Below are positions 10,885 through 23,159 of a stretch of 64,000 nucleotides of DNA, piece after piece (position 1 is the first letter of the stretch; every line of letters starts with the position of its first letter). Under the pieces are notes generated by a model. The model saw only the letters and a program-made list of their open reading frames with translations, was not told where the DNA came from and searched no databases. Source of the stretch: Thalassia testudinum (lineage: Eukaryota > Streptophyta > Magnoliopsida > Alismatales > Hydrocharitaceae); contig JAZHRO010000014.1 of assembly GCA_037157565.1 (NCBI GenBank), positions 95,759,501 to 95,823,500 on the forward strand, given 5' to 3'. A program made the translations under genes and the position numbers.

Positions 10885-12275
10885 GGTGCGCTTTCGAGTA
10901 AGTTTCTATCCAATTCCTTTAAATTTGTCTCTTCTCTCTTCACGGGTATTGTTGTTTTTTGGTGTGCAGGTGAACCTGGTGGAAGGAGAAGAAGGCTGAC
11001 GAAGTCGAGGACGTGAGCAGATCCAAGGCGGGAACAAGAGCGTGAAGACGTCGACATCGCATTGGAGCTTCGCACACGTTGCCGAACAAGTAGGTTTTCT
11101 TTTCTCATCAAATTAGGGTTAACTTGCTACCACAATAAAAAAAAAAAAAAAATTTTAAACTAAAAACTAGAAAAACTTCTTGGGATTTCTTGAGGGCAAG
11201 TGGATTAAAATTCACTTGATTGATTGGTTTGTCTTCACTCCCACTGCCCCGGGATTTCCCGCCTTACTTCGCATAGCGAAAATCCGAGAATCTTGATTCT
11301 TAGATTTTTCGCCGTGGGAAGTATTCTTTGAGGCAAAGAAAAAGATTGCTTGTATCCCTCTTTTGCCTCACTTATCTTTAATTTAGGATCACATTTTTGG
11401 TGGGGAGACTTGGAATTGAGTTGATTCCAACCCCACCACGACTTTTCAAACTTGCCTGTGATTCGATCCTGAATACTTCAACCCCAACAATTTTATTTTC
11501 TTTATCTTTTGGTTGAAGCCTTGTGTGTGGAAATCATTTCTGGTGATTGGGAGCACTTGAATTGAAGTGCTTTGGCTCCCTGTCACATTGATATAAAACT
11601 GATTCGTGCATCCACACTTAGAAATCTCCATTTAGGGTAGCCCATTGCATTTTAGCATGCATTAACTAACTGATAATTGAAGAAGGGTTTCTTGGGCTTT
11701 AGAAAAAAAAAAAAAAAAACCTGTATTCTTGCAAAACCCGGAGATTGGTTGAATTGGTAATTCAGCAAAATCCTAAAATTCATACTACTTAAGGTTGAAC
11801 TCTAAAAACCATTCACCAATTAAAACTTCAATTCGGGGAGATTTCCCTGTTGCATGCTTGTTCTTACACACTCTTAAAATCAATCACTTAGGCATTACCC
11901 GTAAACAACGCCCTTCACATTCCAAAAGCACTTGACCCTAAGCCTCTAATTAAAACTGGTAGTAACTTGACCCTTACTAAGGATTTGAGGTCTAACTACC
12001 TGCGTGTAGCGACTACGTGCTGGTGAGAGTTCCCGCGTGCTATCGGGTGTCTAAGACTGGGGTAAACGGCCTTTCAATCTGGCCCGGTGGTTCCGCGGTG
12101 CTCGCATTCGATTCCGTAGTTCGTGATAGTAGGTAACTTAGATCTTTAAGTCTAAGGGAACACTGTCGAGGTTTGGAACTTGATTGTATTGATTTGTAAT
12201 CAAGTGTACCTTTGCGGCGTCATTTCTCTCATCTCTTTTCCCTACTCATCTCCTCAACTCTTCCTCCGGTAGTGC
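10885..12275 (+). other. Leader of element I (no gene seen)
   Basis: This region lies between the primer site and the ORF. A T-rich run ending in GGTGTGCAG|G (10969) looks like a splice acceptor. Two A-runs (11142-11151; 11703-11718) are present. No protein domain is visible; frames at 10830-11111 and 11446-11631 are on the opposite strand and short. Confidence 0.55.
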
Positions 12276-13816
12276 ATGTTTGGGAGGAGGTCACAAAACC
12301 CTGAATTGCTTGTATTGACTGATAAATCTAGAAAAAGAGCCGAATCATCCTCCTCCTCCACAAACATGGCACACACCCCCGCCTCACCACTTCGTCACAA
12401 TTCCAATTCTTTCAACACTAGGCTTATCCCGAGAAACCCTGCAAGGCCTTCCTTATCGAGTGTCGCGCCAAGCGACTCGGTAAGTCATGTGGAACTGGCT
12501 TCTGCGAGCCAGTATTTCAACACGGAGGACCAAGCCTCCGTGTACTCGGACACATATGCGGACACGTCTTCTGGCATAGAAGATGCCTGCACCCTGGGGA
12601 ACAACCCATTTTCTGCCACGTATAACCCAGGGTGGCACAATCATCCCAATTTTGCATGGTCCAACAACCCGCAGCGTCGAAACCCCGCTGGTGGACCAAT
12701 GCGATCGTCCGCACCCGTCATCCCAAGGGCCCAGTCTAATCCTATGGCAAATCTGCCATCAGGCCCTTGTGTGCAGAAAACCAAACACGCATCAAAACCT
12801 CTTGATAAATTGATGCGAATGATGACGGAAATGTCAAAGCGCCATAAAGAAAACATGACCTCTCTTCAGCATTTGGCGCAGCAGAATGCTGAGATCAGTC
12901 AACTAAGCATGGCGACTCGATCTCAAGGCACTTTTCTCGCCCAACCTGTTCCAAACCCGCAAAACTTTGTACCCTGTGGTCCGCAACCACAGGTACAAGC
13001 TTCTCAGGAACAGGTTCATCAAATTCTGCAAGCTCCGAGTATTCCTCCGGGATTTCAGGTTAATCCCGCTGCAGCACCGCACTCTTATGCTGATAGTGAT
13101 CACATCAGGGATGACACGTCTGACGAGGACGTGACTGTCAGTACGTGTATCGAACTAATTGGAGCCGATTCAGACTGCTGCGAATTACCTGACGACTGCC
13201 TGACCAACACAAACTGTGACGTTCCCCAATCCCTCCCTATTCCTGTACCTTCTCCTGACCAGACTTCTGACGAGGTTTTTTCCGCTTCCCATACCTTGTG
13301 GTCTGAGTCATCGCCGGGCTGCTCACCGCCGGTCCACACTATGGAAGACCGGATTGCCCTTTCTTTCCCGCTAAATCAGGCGGATTTGCAAATCCACACT
13401 GGGACCTTGAGCCCACATCTTACTCACCGGGGCTATTCCCTTTTGGATCCATCTATCCAAAAAGCCCCCCTTCTTGGCCAATCTAAGGGCCAACTTCCTC
13501 TTCCTGATCTGTTTTCTGATCCGCCTGGGACACTCTCATCCCAGAAAACGCCAAATCTCTCACCATCCACCATTACTTTTCACGCCTCTATCGCGATTAC
13601 TTCGCTTTTCTCTTCACCACCCACCATCCACCCACCCTTCCACCCTGATTTATACCCTGAACCTCAGCTCCTGTTACCCGATCTGTCGTCCGTTCTCTGC
13701 CTTTCCCTGCATGCATATGAGGACATAGCATTGTTTGGCATGGGGGGGTGGATAGGCATCCATAGGATCCAGGTATTTTATGGTATCAGACAATTACCAC
13801 CTATTTATAAATATGC

Positions 13817-13847
<31 letters not shown>

Positions 13848-13889
13848 GAAAAAATATATATATATATATTAATAATAAATGGTGTTTAG
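12276..13889 (+). CDS. Element I ORF: Gag C-terminal-like segment plus disordered acidic tail
   Basis: A 537-codon uninterrupted frame. Residues about 105-135 contain NPFSATYNPGWHNHPNFAWS, a signature of the region after the Gag core in Athila/Tat-type Ty3 elements. Residues about 175-215 (KPLDKLMRMMTEMSKRHKEN and following) look like a short coiled coil. The rest is low complexity, rich in Pro, Ser and Gln, with an acidic patch DDTSDEDV near residue 285. The last 25 residues come from an A-rich and TA-rich stretch, so the true end may be earlier. The N-terminal Gag core, zinc knuckle, protease, reverse transcriptase and integrase are absent. It may be a reduced Gag or a relic kept open because the insertion is young. 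Gag relationship is fairly sure; function is unknown. Confidence 0.6.
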
Positions 13890-14854
13890 TAATGATTTGA
13901 AAGCTGAAACAAAAAAAATTCAATAAGTGTTTATGGATATTCAACCTCTGTTTTGAAGAATTTCCAGGCCACAGAAGCTTGATTCGCTCAGGCTCGGCTT
14001 AATTCACTTAAAGTATTGACGAAATAGATCAAAATCTCTCTTAACTAAGGACGTATTCTTGTACCTGAGACACCAGTACAGGATCCGTTGGTTTGCTTTT
14101 TCTTGAGAGCTTAAGTAAATTTGGTTCACACTACACATATCAGGAAAGACCAGGTGAACATAAGATCCAACCCTAGTGTTCATTAGGGAAGGTCGAGTCC
14201 TTACCTGTGCGTGCAGGTAGACTTTTTATCCCAGCATTTAGTCTTGTGTTTGGGAGTGACTCTTTCCACCAAAAAGAAACTCTCCCACCAAAAAGAAAAA
14301 TAAGTGTGCTCCTTCAAAATGTGTTGTAAGAGATATACTGACACGTGTTTCAAAAAAAAAAAAAAAAAGAGTTGTTAACAAAAAAAAAAAAAAAAGAGAG
14401 ATGTTTTAAAAGAGTCAGTATATCTCATAAATGTCTGCATACTTTGTTTTTCGGTGAGCCACAAAAAAATATCAGAAAATGGGAGTTGAGTTTTCCGTAA
14501 TCATCTTAACGGTCAATCCAAAAACACGAGCTGAAACTGGGACCAACTTGTACTTAAAAATTCGTGAAACCCTGGGAGTGAGTCTTAAGGTTCATCTGGT
14601 CAGTCTTGATCCTTCACTATACACAAACCATAACCCCTTGAGCTCTCGAGTACGGCAAAAACCTCCTGGGTCCTGGAAATCGTACTTAAAGTTTAAATAT
14701 CAAGAGTCCTGGTTAGTTGAGAGATGATCTATGTCATGTGAGACTTAAAGTACTGGTAGTCTTCTTTACAATTGGTTCTCACAATATTCCATAGTAAACA
14801 CACCTGTATCACCTCAGAAGAAAATCTTCAGCTTAAGATCATTTCTAAATACTA
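13890..14854 (+). other. 3' internal region of element I (no gene seen)
   Basis: Non-coding, with A-runs at about 14352-14368 and 14380-14396 and a GTTGTTAAC-like context. The 82-codon frame at 14479-14727 has no recognisable domain. Nothing resembling pol is present between the ORF and the 3' LTR. Confidence 0.55.
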
Positions 14855-14893
14855 TTTTGCTAGGGACTAGCAAAAGATAGGCATGGGGGTATA
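14855..14893 (+). other. Polypurine tract and upstream hairpin of element I
   Basis: TTTTGCTA (14855-14862), a five-base loop and TAGCAAAA (14868-14875) form a perfect 8-bp stem. GATAGGCATGGGGGTATA then abuts the 3' LTR at 14894. The same layout occurs in O, Z and W. Confidence 0.75.
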
Positions 14894-17480
14894 TGTTTGC
14901 ACCTCAAAACACGCCTGTAATAATGCCTTCTTGTGCTATTTTCTAGCATTAACATTGCATAATAGGATCCTGTAATCGCATTTGTAAAAACACTTGCATG
15001 CATGCATTTAATCAAGAGAGGAAGAGGAGTGAAACAATCGCCTGCATAGTTACATTTTTCTTCAAGTGCCTCCTTGCAAAATCACCCTCTTTTTATTTTT
15101 CCTCTTGATTTCTTCTTTTCTCTCCTTCCCGTGGCTGCACCCTTCCCGCGGCTGCACTCTTCCCGCAGCTGCATGCAGCAGCCACGCAGCACTTCTTCCC
15201 GTCACTTCTCCCTGCCAACGCCGCTCCCTATAGCTGCAAGTCGCACACCCTCTCCCTGCTGCAGCCGGCACGCCACTCTCCCCTCCTCTATAAGTTGCTG
15301 CAGCTTCATCCTCGCGACGCAGCTGCTGCAGCAACAAAAACCCGCAGCCATCTTCTCCACCGCTTTCCCCTCCCATACGTCGGCCCTCCGTCGAGGAAGC
15401 ACCCGGCAAGCAGGAGAACCCACTGTGGTGCACACCACCACAGTGGGAGCACCACCGCCCAGCTCTTCGACGAGCCGGTGGGCGTGGTGCATTCCCTCGC
15501 TTCGTTTTTTCTCTTTAACGCCATTGCCGCCGCTCCAAGCTTCGAAGCTTGAAGCCACGGCAGCAGCAGCCCAGCAGCAGCAGCAGCAGCAGCAGGTCCT
15601 CCCGCTCCTCCGCGACCGTCCCCGCAGTCGCTCACCACCTCCGCGCGCGTCTGCAGGGAGTTCCCCGCCTCCGTCTCCATTCTGTCCGCCTCGCAGTTGC
15701 ACCTGTAGCCGTCCACCGCGCGCACTGCAGCGGCCGGCTACGGCCTCGCGCCGCCCCCTGCCCTCCTCCGCGACCCTCCGCGACCACCTGCAGACCTCCT
15801 CCACGCTCGCTCCTCCACGCCTTCGCCCGCCCGTCGCCTTCGCGCAGGCCTGCAGAACCCTACGCGAAGGCACGCCCGCACCCGCCGTCTTCAGACGTCC
15901 GCCTCCGCCTTCAGACGACGCGGCGTCAGACGTCCGCCACCACGAGCAGACGTCTTAACTCGCTGCCATCGTCTGCGCTCTCGATCTCTCCAGCCCGCTC
16001 TCTCTCTCTCTGCTGATCTCTCTCTCCCGCTCTCTCTCTCTCACGTATTCTCTCTCTCTCCCGCTCTCTCTCTCTCTCTGTTTTTTTACTCACAGCAACA
16101 CACACACACACATTCACCGACGCACACACACCTATACCAACACATACACACACACTCACACACTTATAGTAACGTATATATACTTATATACATCTATATA
16201 TAATATATACATACATATATATATATATATATACTTATATACATAGTAATATCTATAGTTATGTATACATACATATATATATAATATATATACATATATA
16301 TATAATATATATCTATATACTTATACATATACTTATATATATATATATACTTATATACATAGTATATCTATATATTTATGTATACACACATATATATATA
16401 TAATATATCTATATATATATATATACACGTATATATATATCTATATACTTATACATATACTTATATATATATACATATATACTTATATACATATATATAT
16501 ATACATATCTATATACTTATATATATACACACATATATATATATATATCTAGATACATATATACTTATATACATATATATATATATACATCTATATAGTA
16601 TTATATATATATACTTATATACATATATACATAGCTATATACATATATACATACATATATATATATACATATACACCTATATATATATATAATACATATA
16701 TATCTATATATATCTATACATATATACTTATACATTTATATACATATAGATATATTTACTCATATACATACATATGTACATATATTTTCACGTTATTTAC
16801 TATACGCTGTATCGCGGGAATATCTGCACCAATTGCTGATATTCCCTAATACACGCGTACAAAAAAAAGCGTGGTCCCATACATCATCCATCCTCCATCC
16901 ACACTCCACGCGGCACCTAGTCGTGTTGGTTGCGTCTCTCTAGACGTCGACTGACTCGACATAGTGCTACACTCCATCGCTACCTCCACCCCCACCCCTT
17001 TATATATATACTACATATATATATATATACATACTATATTTACTTTCTGTCTATTTGTTTTTCTATTAGTAAAAAGATAAAAAAAAAATACATAAAAAAG
17101 AAAAGATAATCTTTGACTTGCAGGTACCTCGTCTTGCGATTAGCAAGACTTGTTTTGGAACTCTACTTTGGCTAAAAGCCAAGGACACAATTTTGAGGGT
17201 GTGCCTCAAGAACAAGGATTACCAGAAAAAAACCTAAATAAGAAAAATACCAAAAACACAATAAACGAACGGAAGAGACGCGTTTTAAGGAAAACGTAGA
17301 AACTCGACTTGAACCCCACTTCCCTGAGTTCGACCCTGGGCCTAAAAGTGACAAGATAAAATCAATTAGGCCAGGTTAAAAATTTTGTAAAGAGATGGTT
17401 AGGTCTGAATTAGGTTAACCACTATACACATTTCAACGATAAAAATATCATATTAACAACCTATCCGGGCCGACCCATCA
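14894..17480 (+). repeat. 3' LTR of element I
   Basis: This 2587-bp copy is nearly identical to 8233-10857. The main differences are the lengths of the TA-rich block (here about 16165-16790) and the CT runs. The 12-bp inverted repeat is at 15419-15447. The LTR follows ATAGGCATGGGGGTATA directly and ends at 17480 before the second GAAGG. Confidence 0.92.
16165..16790. repeat. TA/TACA microsatellite block in the I 3' LTR
   Basis: This is the same composition and position as 9510-10170 but shorter, explaining most of the length difference between the two LTRs. The 104-residue Tyr/Ile frame at 16378-16692 comes only from this repeat. Confidence 0.9.
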
Positions 17481-18702
17481 GAAGGCGGACAGCAGTACCT
17501 GCTATCGCCGGAGAAGATGACGCCCAGTGGGGGAGAACGGCGGCGACGATGGGGCTGAGGCGGCGTGCGCTGGTACTGCGCGACGCGGAGGGAGGTCAGG
17601 AAGCTAAATCTGCCACTGGTTTTGTGGCAGAGCGAAGAGGGAGGGGAGGGGGGCTCGCCGGAGCTAGCTGGGACATTTGGCCGGGCAGGAGGAGAGGAAT
17701 TGAAGGGGGAAACTCGGCCAAATCAAGCTCAGCCTCTTCGGCCGGAGTTGTGGGTTCTTATATAGGCGCTGGACTTGGTGTGCAGGGCGTGAAGGGCACG
17801 TAATTGCCTGAGGTTGGTCGCCGGAGATGGAAAGGAGTTAGGATACCCAAATCTCTCGTGCGTTCGCACGAGAGATTGGGTTCACACCAGGGATCGATAT
17901 CGGTCTTAAATGGAAGGGAATTCCTCAGAGAATCCTCCTTCCATTTCTGGGAGGGAATCTCTGAGGGATTAGAGAGCAATCCCTCTCCGAACCTCGCCGG
18001 AGCTCGGTTCTGCCCTAGCAATGGCGGCAGGACCGGTTTGCAAAGGAGGCGAAGAACCTAGGGGGTTCTCTGCAACGGTATTCAAAAGATAGGGACCAAT
18101 TTGTGATTTGGGTGTACTAAATTGCAAAGTAGGTCAAGATGACCCCTCCTTAGGTCCAAAATTTGGTACAAACCTAATTTGGACCTAAGGAATCCAATGG
18201 CCAAGTTAGATTTCAGGTTTGACCTCGTTTGACTGGACATTTTGCATAAAAACCCAAATTAGGTGAATTGAAGAGCTAGGACCCTAATCTAGGTCAAACT
18301 AGGTTCCAAAGGCCAAATTAAGTGTTCTAAACCCTAGAGTATGTTTTTCCATGATTTATAGAGGGTTTACTTGCTTTTTATTCTGACCGAAACCTTGTTA
18401 ATTTAAGAGGGTCTGTTTTAGGGTTACCAAGTGTCATTTAGTTCTTAGATTGCACGTGAACCCATTTCTGATTGACTCAACCCACTTTTTATCTCATTTA
18501 TACCATTTGACCTATGTTTTGCCTCTGAGAAATCCTGTTTACGTACTGCAATGGTAAAATTGCAGTTTTAACCTTTATTTCATGTTTTCTTCTCAGGGCA
18601 CTTGTTCCTTCAGTTAGGCCTTCTTCTAGGTTATGTAGGAGTTTTTATCTTCTTTATTGGGTCAAAATGAGCTAGTTATGGCTCATGATGAGGCTCTCAT
18701 CA
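17481..18702 (-). repeat. 3' LTR of element O, U3-side piece
   Basis: This continues the LTR after element I and begins with the second GAAGG copy (17481-17485). It is nearly identical to 24610-25829. On the minus strand it contains the terminal TGATGAGAGCC hairpin, U3, and a TATA box (CCTATATAAGAACC; TATATAAG at 17757-17764). The open frames at 17549-18061 recur in the other copy only because the LTRs are recent duplicates. Confidence 0.88.
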
Positions 18703-18740
18703 TACCCCCATGCCTAGCTTTTGCTATTCCCTTAGCAAAA
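18703..18740 (-). other. Polypurine tract and upstream hairpin of element O
   Basis: On the minus strand an 8-bp perfect stem (TAGCAAAA 18733-18740, TTTTGCTA 18719-18726, as seen on the plus strand) with a 6-base loop precedes GGCATGGGGGTA, which directly abuts the 3' LTR. The G-rich tract is the presumed plus-strand primer. The same arrangement occurs in I, Z and W. Confidence 0.7.
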
Positions 18741-20646
18741 TTTCAAAGTTTTAACTTCCATTCTAGACCCTGAGTGTCTGTCAACAATGATAAGTGCTTC
18801 TCCTTTTCTTTTGTGATTAAGTGGGAATGCCGACAATAGGCCTAGAGGTACTCAAGTACCAACCAAAATCCAGACCTGTTCCGCTTTAGCCTCAGTCTTC
18901 TGCAAAGGTTTCTACGGCCCACAGAAACTAACCCAAGGTTTGTTGGACTCCGCGGTTAAAGCACCCGTGCTTGAGATATTTTTAGCCTAAGTTCAGTTTG
19001 CAGTGCGTTTTTTTGTAAGAGAGAGATAGAAGATTTATTTGTTTGGAGAGCTTTTCTCTTTCTTTTCTTTTTATTTCTAGCTTCGGATTAGCTTCTCAAC
19101 ACGGTCTGTATCGGATTCCTCGTCCCCATCATCAATCCTCAAGGGTCCCTGGCTTTCGAGATTTCGAGATAATCCCGCCCATGGCAACCCCCGGAACCCT
19201 GGCTTTCGAGATTTCGAGATAATCCCGCCCATGGCGTTCCGTGGCCGAATTCAGACCCTGGCGATTGACATTTCGTGATAATGCCACCCATGGTATCTGA
19301 ACCAGCAGAGTGCTTACATGCCCCCAGTAGGATATTTAAATATCCTAAGAGACAAGCACCGAGGAGATGATATGTTGTTACGCATCTTCGAGGGGAATTT
19401 CCCGCCTCTCCGCGCTGGGAACTCGTCCAAATCAACTTGTGTTGATTGGCTGCTCCTAATCTAGGTGACTTTTCCAGAATATTAAACGCTCTTGCGTGTT
19501 TTGGATGTTTTATGCGCACTGAACCAGACTGTGTGTGAATTTGGGGTGCTTAGGTTACCGAATCCCGCAAATCGAAGGTCAGTTAACGAGGTCGAATACT
19601 TCCTAAGCCTTAGACCTAATACTTAAGTTTCGCATTTTCCTCAACCTCTTAAGGATTATCCAGATTTTAACGGATACGTGAATTTTTAAGCTAAAGATAC
19701 TAGCCCAAAAGGCCTAAGACCAGCGTTCCCGCTAATCTCTTGTTATGTTTCCTTAGCACTTTTTCTTTTGTTTCTTTTCTTGATCTGGTCTAGAACTTCA
19801 GTTAATTCCTTAATCTTTTACTAATGACTTGTTCTTTTTCTTTTCCTTTTGTGCTCCTTTCTTCATTTTTGCTCTTTTTCTCCTCCTTATGATTATATGG
19901 CTCACAACATTTCCTCCCTCCCCATTTTTTTTTGTTCTTTTTCGTAATTTTTTAATTTTTTGTGTTTTTGACATATGTGAATTTTTTGTGAGAATCCTTC
20001 TAATTTTTTTCTTGGTTTTGTATGTATGCACTTTATCACCCCCCCATGCCTAAGTTTTGCAATGTCCTCATTGTAAACAGAGGGTGGGAATTAGTGTTGA
20101 GGTCAGGGGCTTAGAACAGGATATATCGGGTGGGTGAATGGGTCGGGAATGACTGATGCGAACGATTTTAAGCTCTGATACGTGTACCAGAGGTGGGATC
20201 AACTGTCTAAGGCTGAACTCAAGGTGCAATAGACGTGGAGTACAGACGGCTAATCAGACGGGTCTCTATTTTTGAGATGACGGGTTGCCTCCCGTTAAGC
20301 GCTAAATTTAATGCCTTCAGCCGAGCGGAAAATGGGGTGGAGAGGGAGTGGTCAAATCAATGGAGTTTTGGAAAACAAGCACCTTGATTAAGAGCCTGGT
20401 TGGTCCAACCAGGTACTTGTTTAGATCAGTGGGCTGATGATGCAGCCCAAACCCAATAAGTCTGGTGGGTTGATAGATGTAGATTAGCAGATGTGGGACC
20501 CACCAAATGCAGTGATGTTCTGATAGATATGGAAGTGAAAACTCGAGTTCGGGCTCAGTCGAATCAGCCTGGTGGGGGTAGGGTTCCGAAAAATAATCAA
20601 TGTAAGGTGTGGAATCCCTACAGGGACGGTCAAAGGATGGAGGCTC
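18741..20646 (-). other. 3' internal non-coding region of element O, with short tandem repeat
   Basis: No convincing gene is present. A 50-bp unit beginning CCCTGGCTTTCGAGATTTCG occurs at 19147 and 19197, and a diverged third copy starts at 19256. The minus-strand frame 19139-19519 crosses this repeat and is not conserved. The surrounding block (CATCATCAATCCTCAAGG) has a counterpart in the 3' internal region of Z (about 48505-48540), so the region is shared between families. Confidence 0.5.
20284..20332 (-). other. Conserved post-ORF block of element O
   Basis: The minus strand reads GGCATTAAATTTAGCGC, then GGGAGGCAACCC. Related blocks follow the coding region in Z (49434-49485) and, in part, in W (about 56440-56462). 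From memory, similar GGGAGGCAACCC-containing strings are common after the coding region of Athila-like elements. This supports a shared origin of the three elements. Confidence 0.5.
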
Positions 20647-21990
20647 CTAATTTGTGGTCTGATCAGTGTCCGATACCCGGCATAGATACGGAGTTGAATC
20701 ATCTGCAATCGGCTCAGTGAGAGGTGAATCAGAATAGAAATTGAGTCCGGTTGCGGGTCGGGGTGGGGAACGGGTTTTGATTGGTTCTGTATCTGCGGAG
20801 CAGGTGGCTTCAAAGAAGATTGACATGTTATAATCAGGAGGCAGATTTTCTCCGATGTTATGGTCAGATTCGAGATCGTCGGAGAGTTTGCGAAAATCAA
20901 AGTTTGAATGAGATTCTAGATCATGAGTTCCACCATAGAATAAATCATATGTTGTATATTCAGCAGCCTGACTGGGATATAGCCTAAATGTTAATTCTGA
21001 GCTTACAAAGGTGTCCCTATCTGGTAGAGGCTCAGGTTCAAGGTTAGTAGGGCAGAGCCAATAGAAACCCCGCTCGTCCAACTCCTCGGTTTCTGTATAT
21101 TAGATTGGCATGACTTCCGAAAACTCGATTAGTTCCTCTGAGGAGGTTGACGAGGGATATTCATCAAATCGAGGCCCAAAATCATATTCTTCATTAAAAG
21201 GTTGATCTTCTTCATATGGGGCCTTGAAATCTTCAATATAGGTTTCAGATCTAGGTTCTAGGCTTAGGATGTGGGTGGAATTACTAGAATCTAAGTCTGA
21301 ATAACCTTCGAGGGCCACCTTATCAGAATAAGGGACGGAATTTACACCCTCGAGAGGTTCAGTTCTACTCTCATACTTGCAGGAGTCTTGGGATTCTAAA
21401 ATGGGTTCATCATGGTCTTTTCCTGCATTTGGAGCTTCCCAACCTTCTTCAATATCAGGTGCATTATACTCCATCTGGGTTGGGAATCCACAACCATTTT
21501 GTGCCCCAAACCCGAGATCAGATTTATCCTCGATGTTGTCCCAAGATAGTTAATCCTCTGTTGGCGGTATGTACGGGTATTTCTGATCAATCACTTGTTT
21601 TATTAATCTCATTATCTCTTCCCGTTTTTCAAGACTATCTTGGTGTTGCTTCCAAAGTCGAAGATTTGTCATACATTGAAGGTATTCACTATTATGCAAT
21701 TTTTTTATCTCAATGTATGCAGTAATGATCAAGTCACGGGTTGATCCTTTGTTGGCTTCTGCTAATAGTACTTGGGAACAAGTTATGACAAAGGTTGTGG
21801 TTGTTGGGACATCAACCTGAATGTTTCCTACTGTTGTTGAGGTTTCTTCATTTTCATAAAATCTCATGGCATCCTCAATCATTTTATCTCTCATGGATCT
21901 CCGGTATTCAGGTTTCTCGACTGGTAGTCCTAGGTGGTTCGGCTGCATATTTGGATCAGGTGGTGGAATCACGATCAGAGTTTGACTCAA
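20647..21990 (-). pseudogene. Element O long acidic ORF, two in-frame stops
   Basis: Three stretches on the minus strand (21990-21550, 21474-21100, 21081-20647) share one reading frame and are separated only by single stop codons near 21550 and 21100. Together they form a frame of about 447 codons. The N-terminal third is mixed charge and helix-prone (EKPEYRRSMRDKMIEDAMRF; EKREEIMRLIKQVIDQK). The rest is strongly acidic and rich in Ser, Pro, Tyr and Asp, probably disordered. It occupies the gag-pol position but shows no zinc knuckle, protease, reverse transcriptase or integrase motif. W has an ORF of similar layout and I an acidic-tailed one. Function is unknown; a structural or decoy Gag-like role is only a guess. 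Confidence 0.55.
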
Positions 21991-23138
21991 GATGTGTTAT
22001 GAAGCAATCAGATCTGAATAACGAGTCCCACTGAAAATGAGTGTGTGTGCTCTACAGAGAAAAGATGCAGGACTGGAGATGTTCTTGACCCAATCAAGAC
22101 ACCCAAAAGATGTTTGGATGACTATGGAGGTTTGGGGCGGATGGACCCCTGGATCCGAAGATCGTCCACCTGAGAATTACCTGGGCAGCCAGAGAGGGAG
22201 AGTCCCGGAAAGACCCCTACATGGTAGAGCGTCCCTACGGGTTACAGGGTTTCCCCCACCCGACCTCTCTTGTCACTGAGATTCCAGGTAAACCAGAATG
22301 GGGACCTTGACCTCTTAAGTCTATCACTTTTTATTTCAAAGGTGCTTTTAGGGTTCTCACTTGAACTTTAGATGTTTTTGGTATTGTGACCTAATTTAGA
22401 GGTTGGTTGACCCAAGGGGTCAACTTCACCTGACCTGTCCTATAGATGGCAGAATGATTCTAAGCTCGGAGCCTAGAGATCACCCTGATTTGACTCCCAG
22501 GTTATTAGGTCAAAAGAAAATTTTAAGATTCAAGTGATTTTAGAGCTCAATTTTAGGGTTTGTCTTATTTAACTTTCTTCAATCAAGGGCTTGGGTAGCA
22601 CACTGATGCGGGAGGGTTTATTTCTTTTTACACAGGCATGTGTGACTAGCGCTTCAAGACCCTAATGTGGAAACCCTAATTTGGTTCTATTTCCAATCCT
22701 CTTTTTCTTTTTCAAAAGTTCTCTTTGGACTTATAAACAAGAAGTGTGTGGTCCGTCGAGATTAAGCGTTATTTCAATTAGGCACAAGAATTTGTGGGAT
22801 GGGAAAAAAAAAAATCACTCCAACTTCAAGAATATTTGCAGAAATTTTCGCAAAATCAAGAAATGTTTTGCCTTAGAGATGGTGATTACTATATAAAGAA
22901 GGCAATTGATTCCTAACTTGATTTTCTTCCTTTTGTCTTTCAAAGATTAGGGGATGATTAAGGAAGAAAAGAAATTACCTGCCCTGGAGTGGTTGACTTG
23001 CGGGAGAGATTTTCTCAAGATCACATCAAAGCAAGATCACATCAAAGCACCTTCAAGATCACATCAAAGCAAAGTAGGGCAAGTTAGTGTTCAATATGAT
23101 AAAAAGAATGTAGAGACTAGTGGTAAATTGCGCATTGC
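21991..23138 (-). other. Leader of element O (no gene seen)
   Basis: This is the region between primer site and ORF on the minus strand. It contains three near-identical copies of CAAGATCACATCAAAGC (plus-strand sense, 23016-23070). No protein domain is visible. Unlike I, Q and W, I find no TGTGCAG acceptor-like motif close to the primer site. Confidence 0.5.
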
Positions 23139-23156
23139 TCCCCGGCAACGATGCCA
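23139..23156 (-). other. Primer-binding site of element O (tRNA-Asp type)
   Basis: The minus strand reads TGGCATCGTTGCCGGGGA, two mismatches from the tRNA-Asp-complementary TGGCGCCGTTGCCGGGGA. It lies 3 bp from the 5' LTR (spacer TTT). Its orientation fixes O on the minus strand. Confidence 0.85.
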
Positions 23157-23159
23157 AAA

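Larger units (their letters stand above)
8233..17480 (+). mobile_element. Element I: LTR retrotransposon, non-autonomous, nested in the O LTR
   Basis: I is bounded by the duplication GAAGG (8228-8232, 17481-17485). LTRs at 8233-10857 and 14894-17480 start TGTTTGCACC and end GACCCATCA. The internal region is only about 4.0 kb. It has a perfect tRNA-Asp-type primer site, a leader, one ORF with a Gag-like segment and an acidic tail, and a hairpin plus G-rich tract. No pol domain is visible. A related solo LTR (S) lies at 44554-46737. The LTR pair is nearly identical outside microsatellites, and I sits inside the young O element, so it is among the youngest insertions here. Confidence 0.92.

Noticed and set aside
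16378..16692. 104-residue Tyr/Ile-rich frame
   Set aside because: Pure TA/TACA microsatellite translation.
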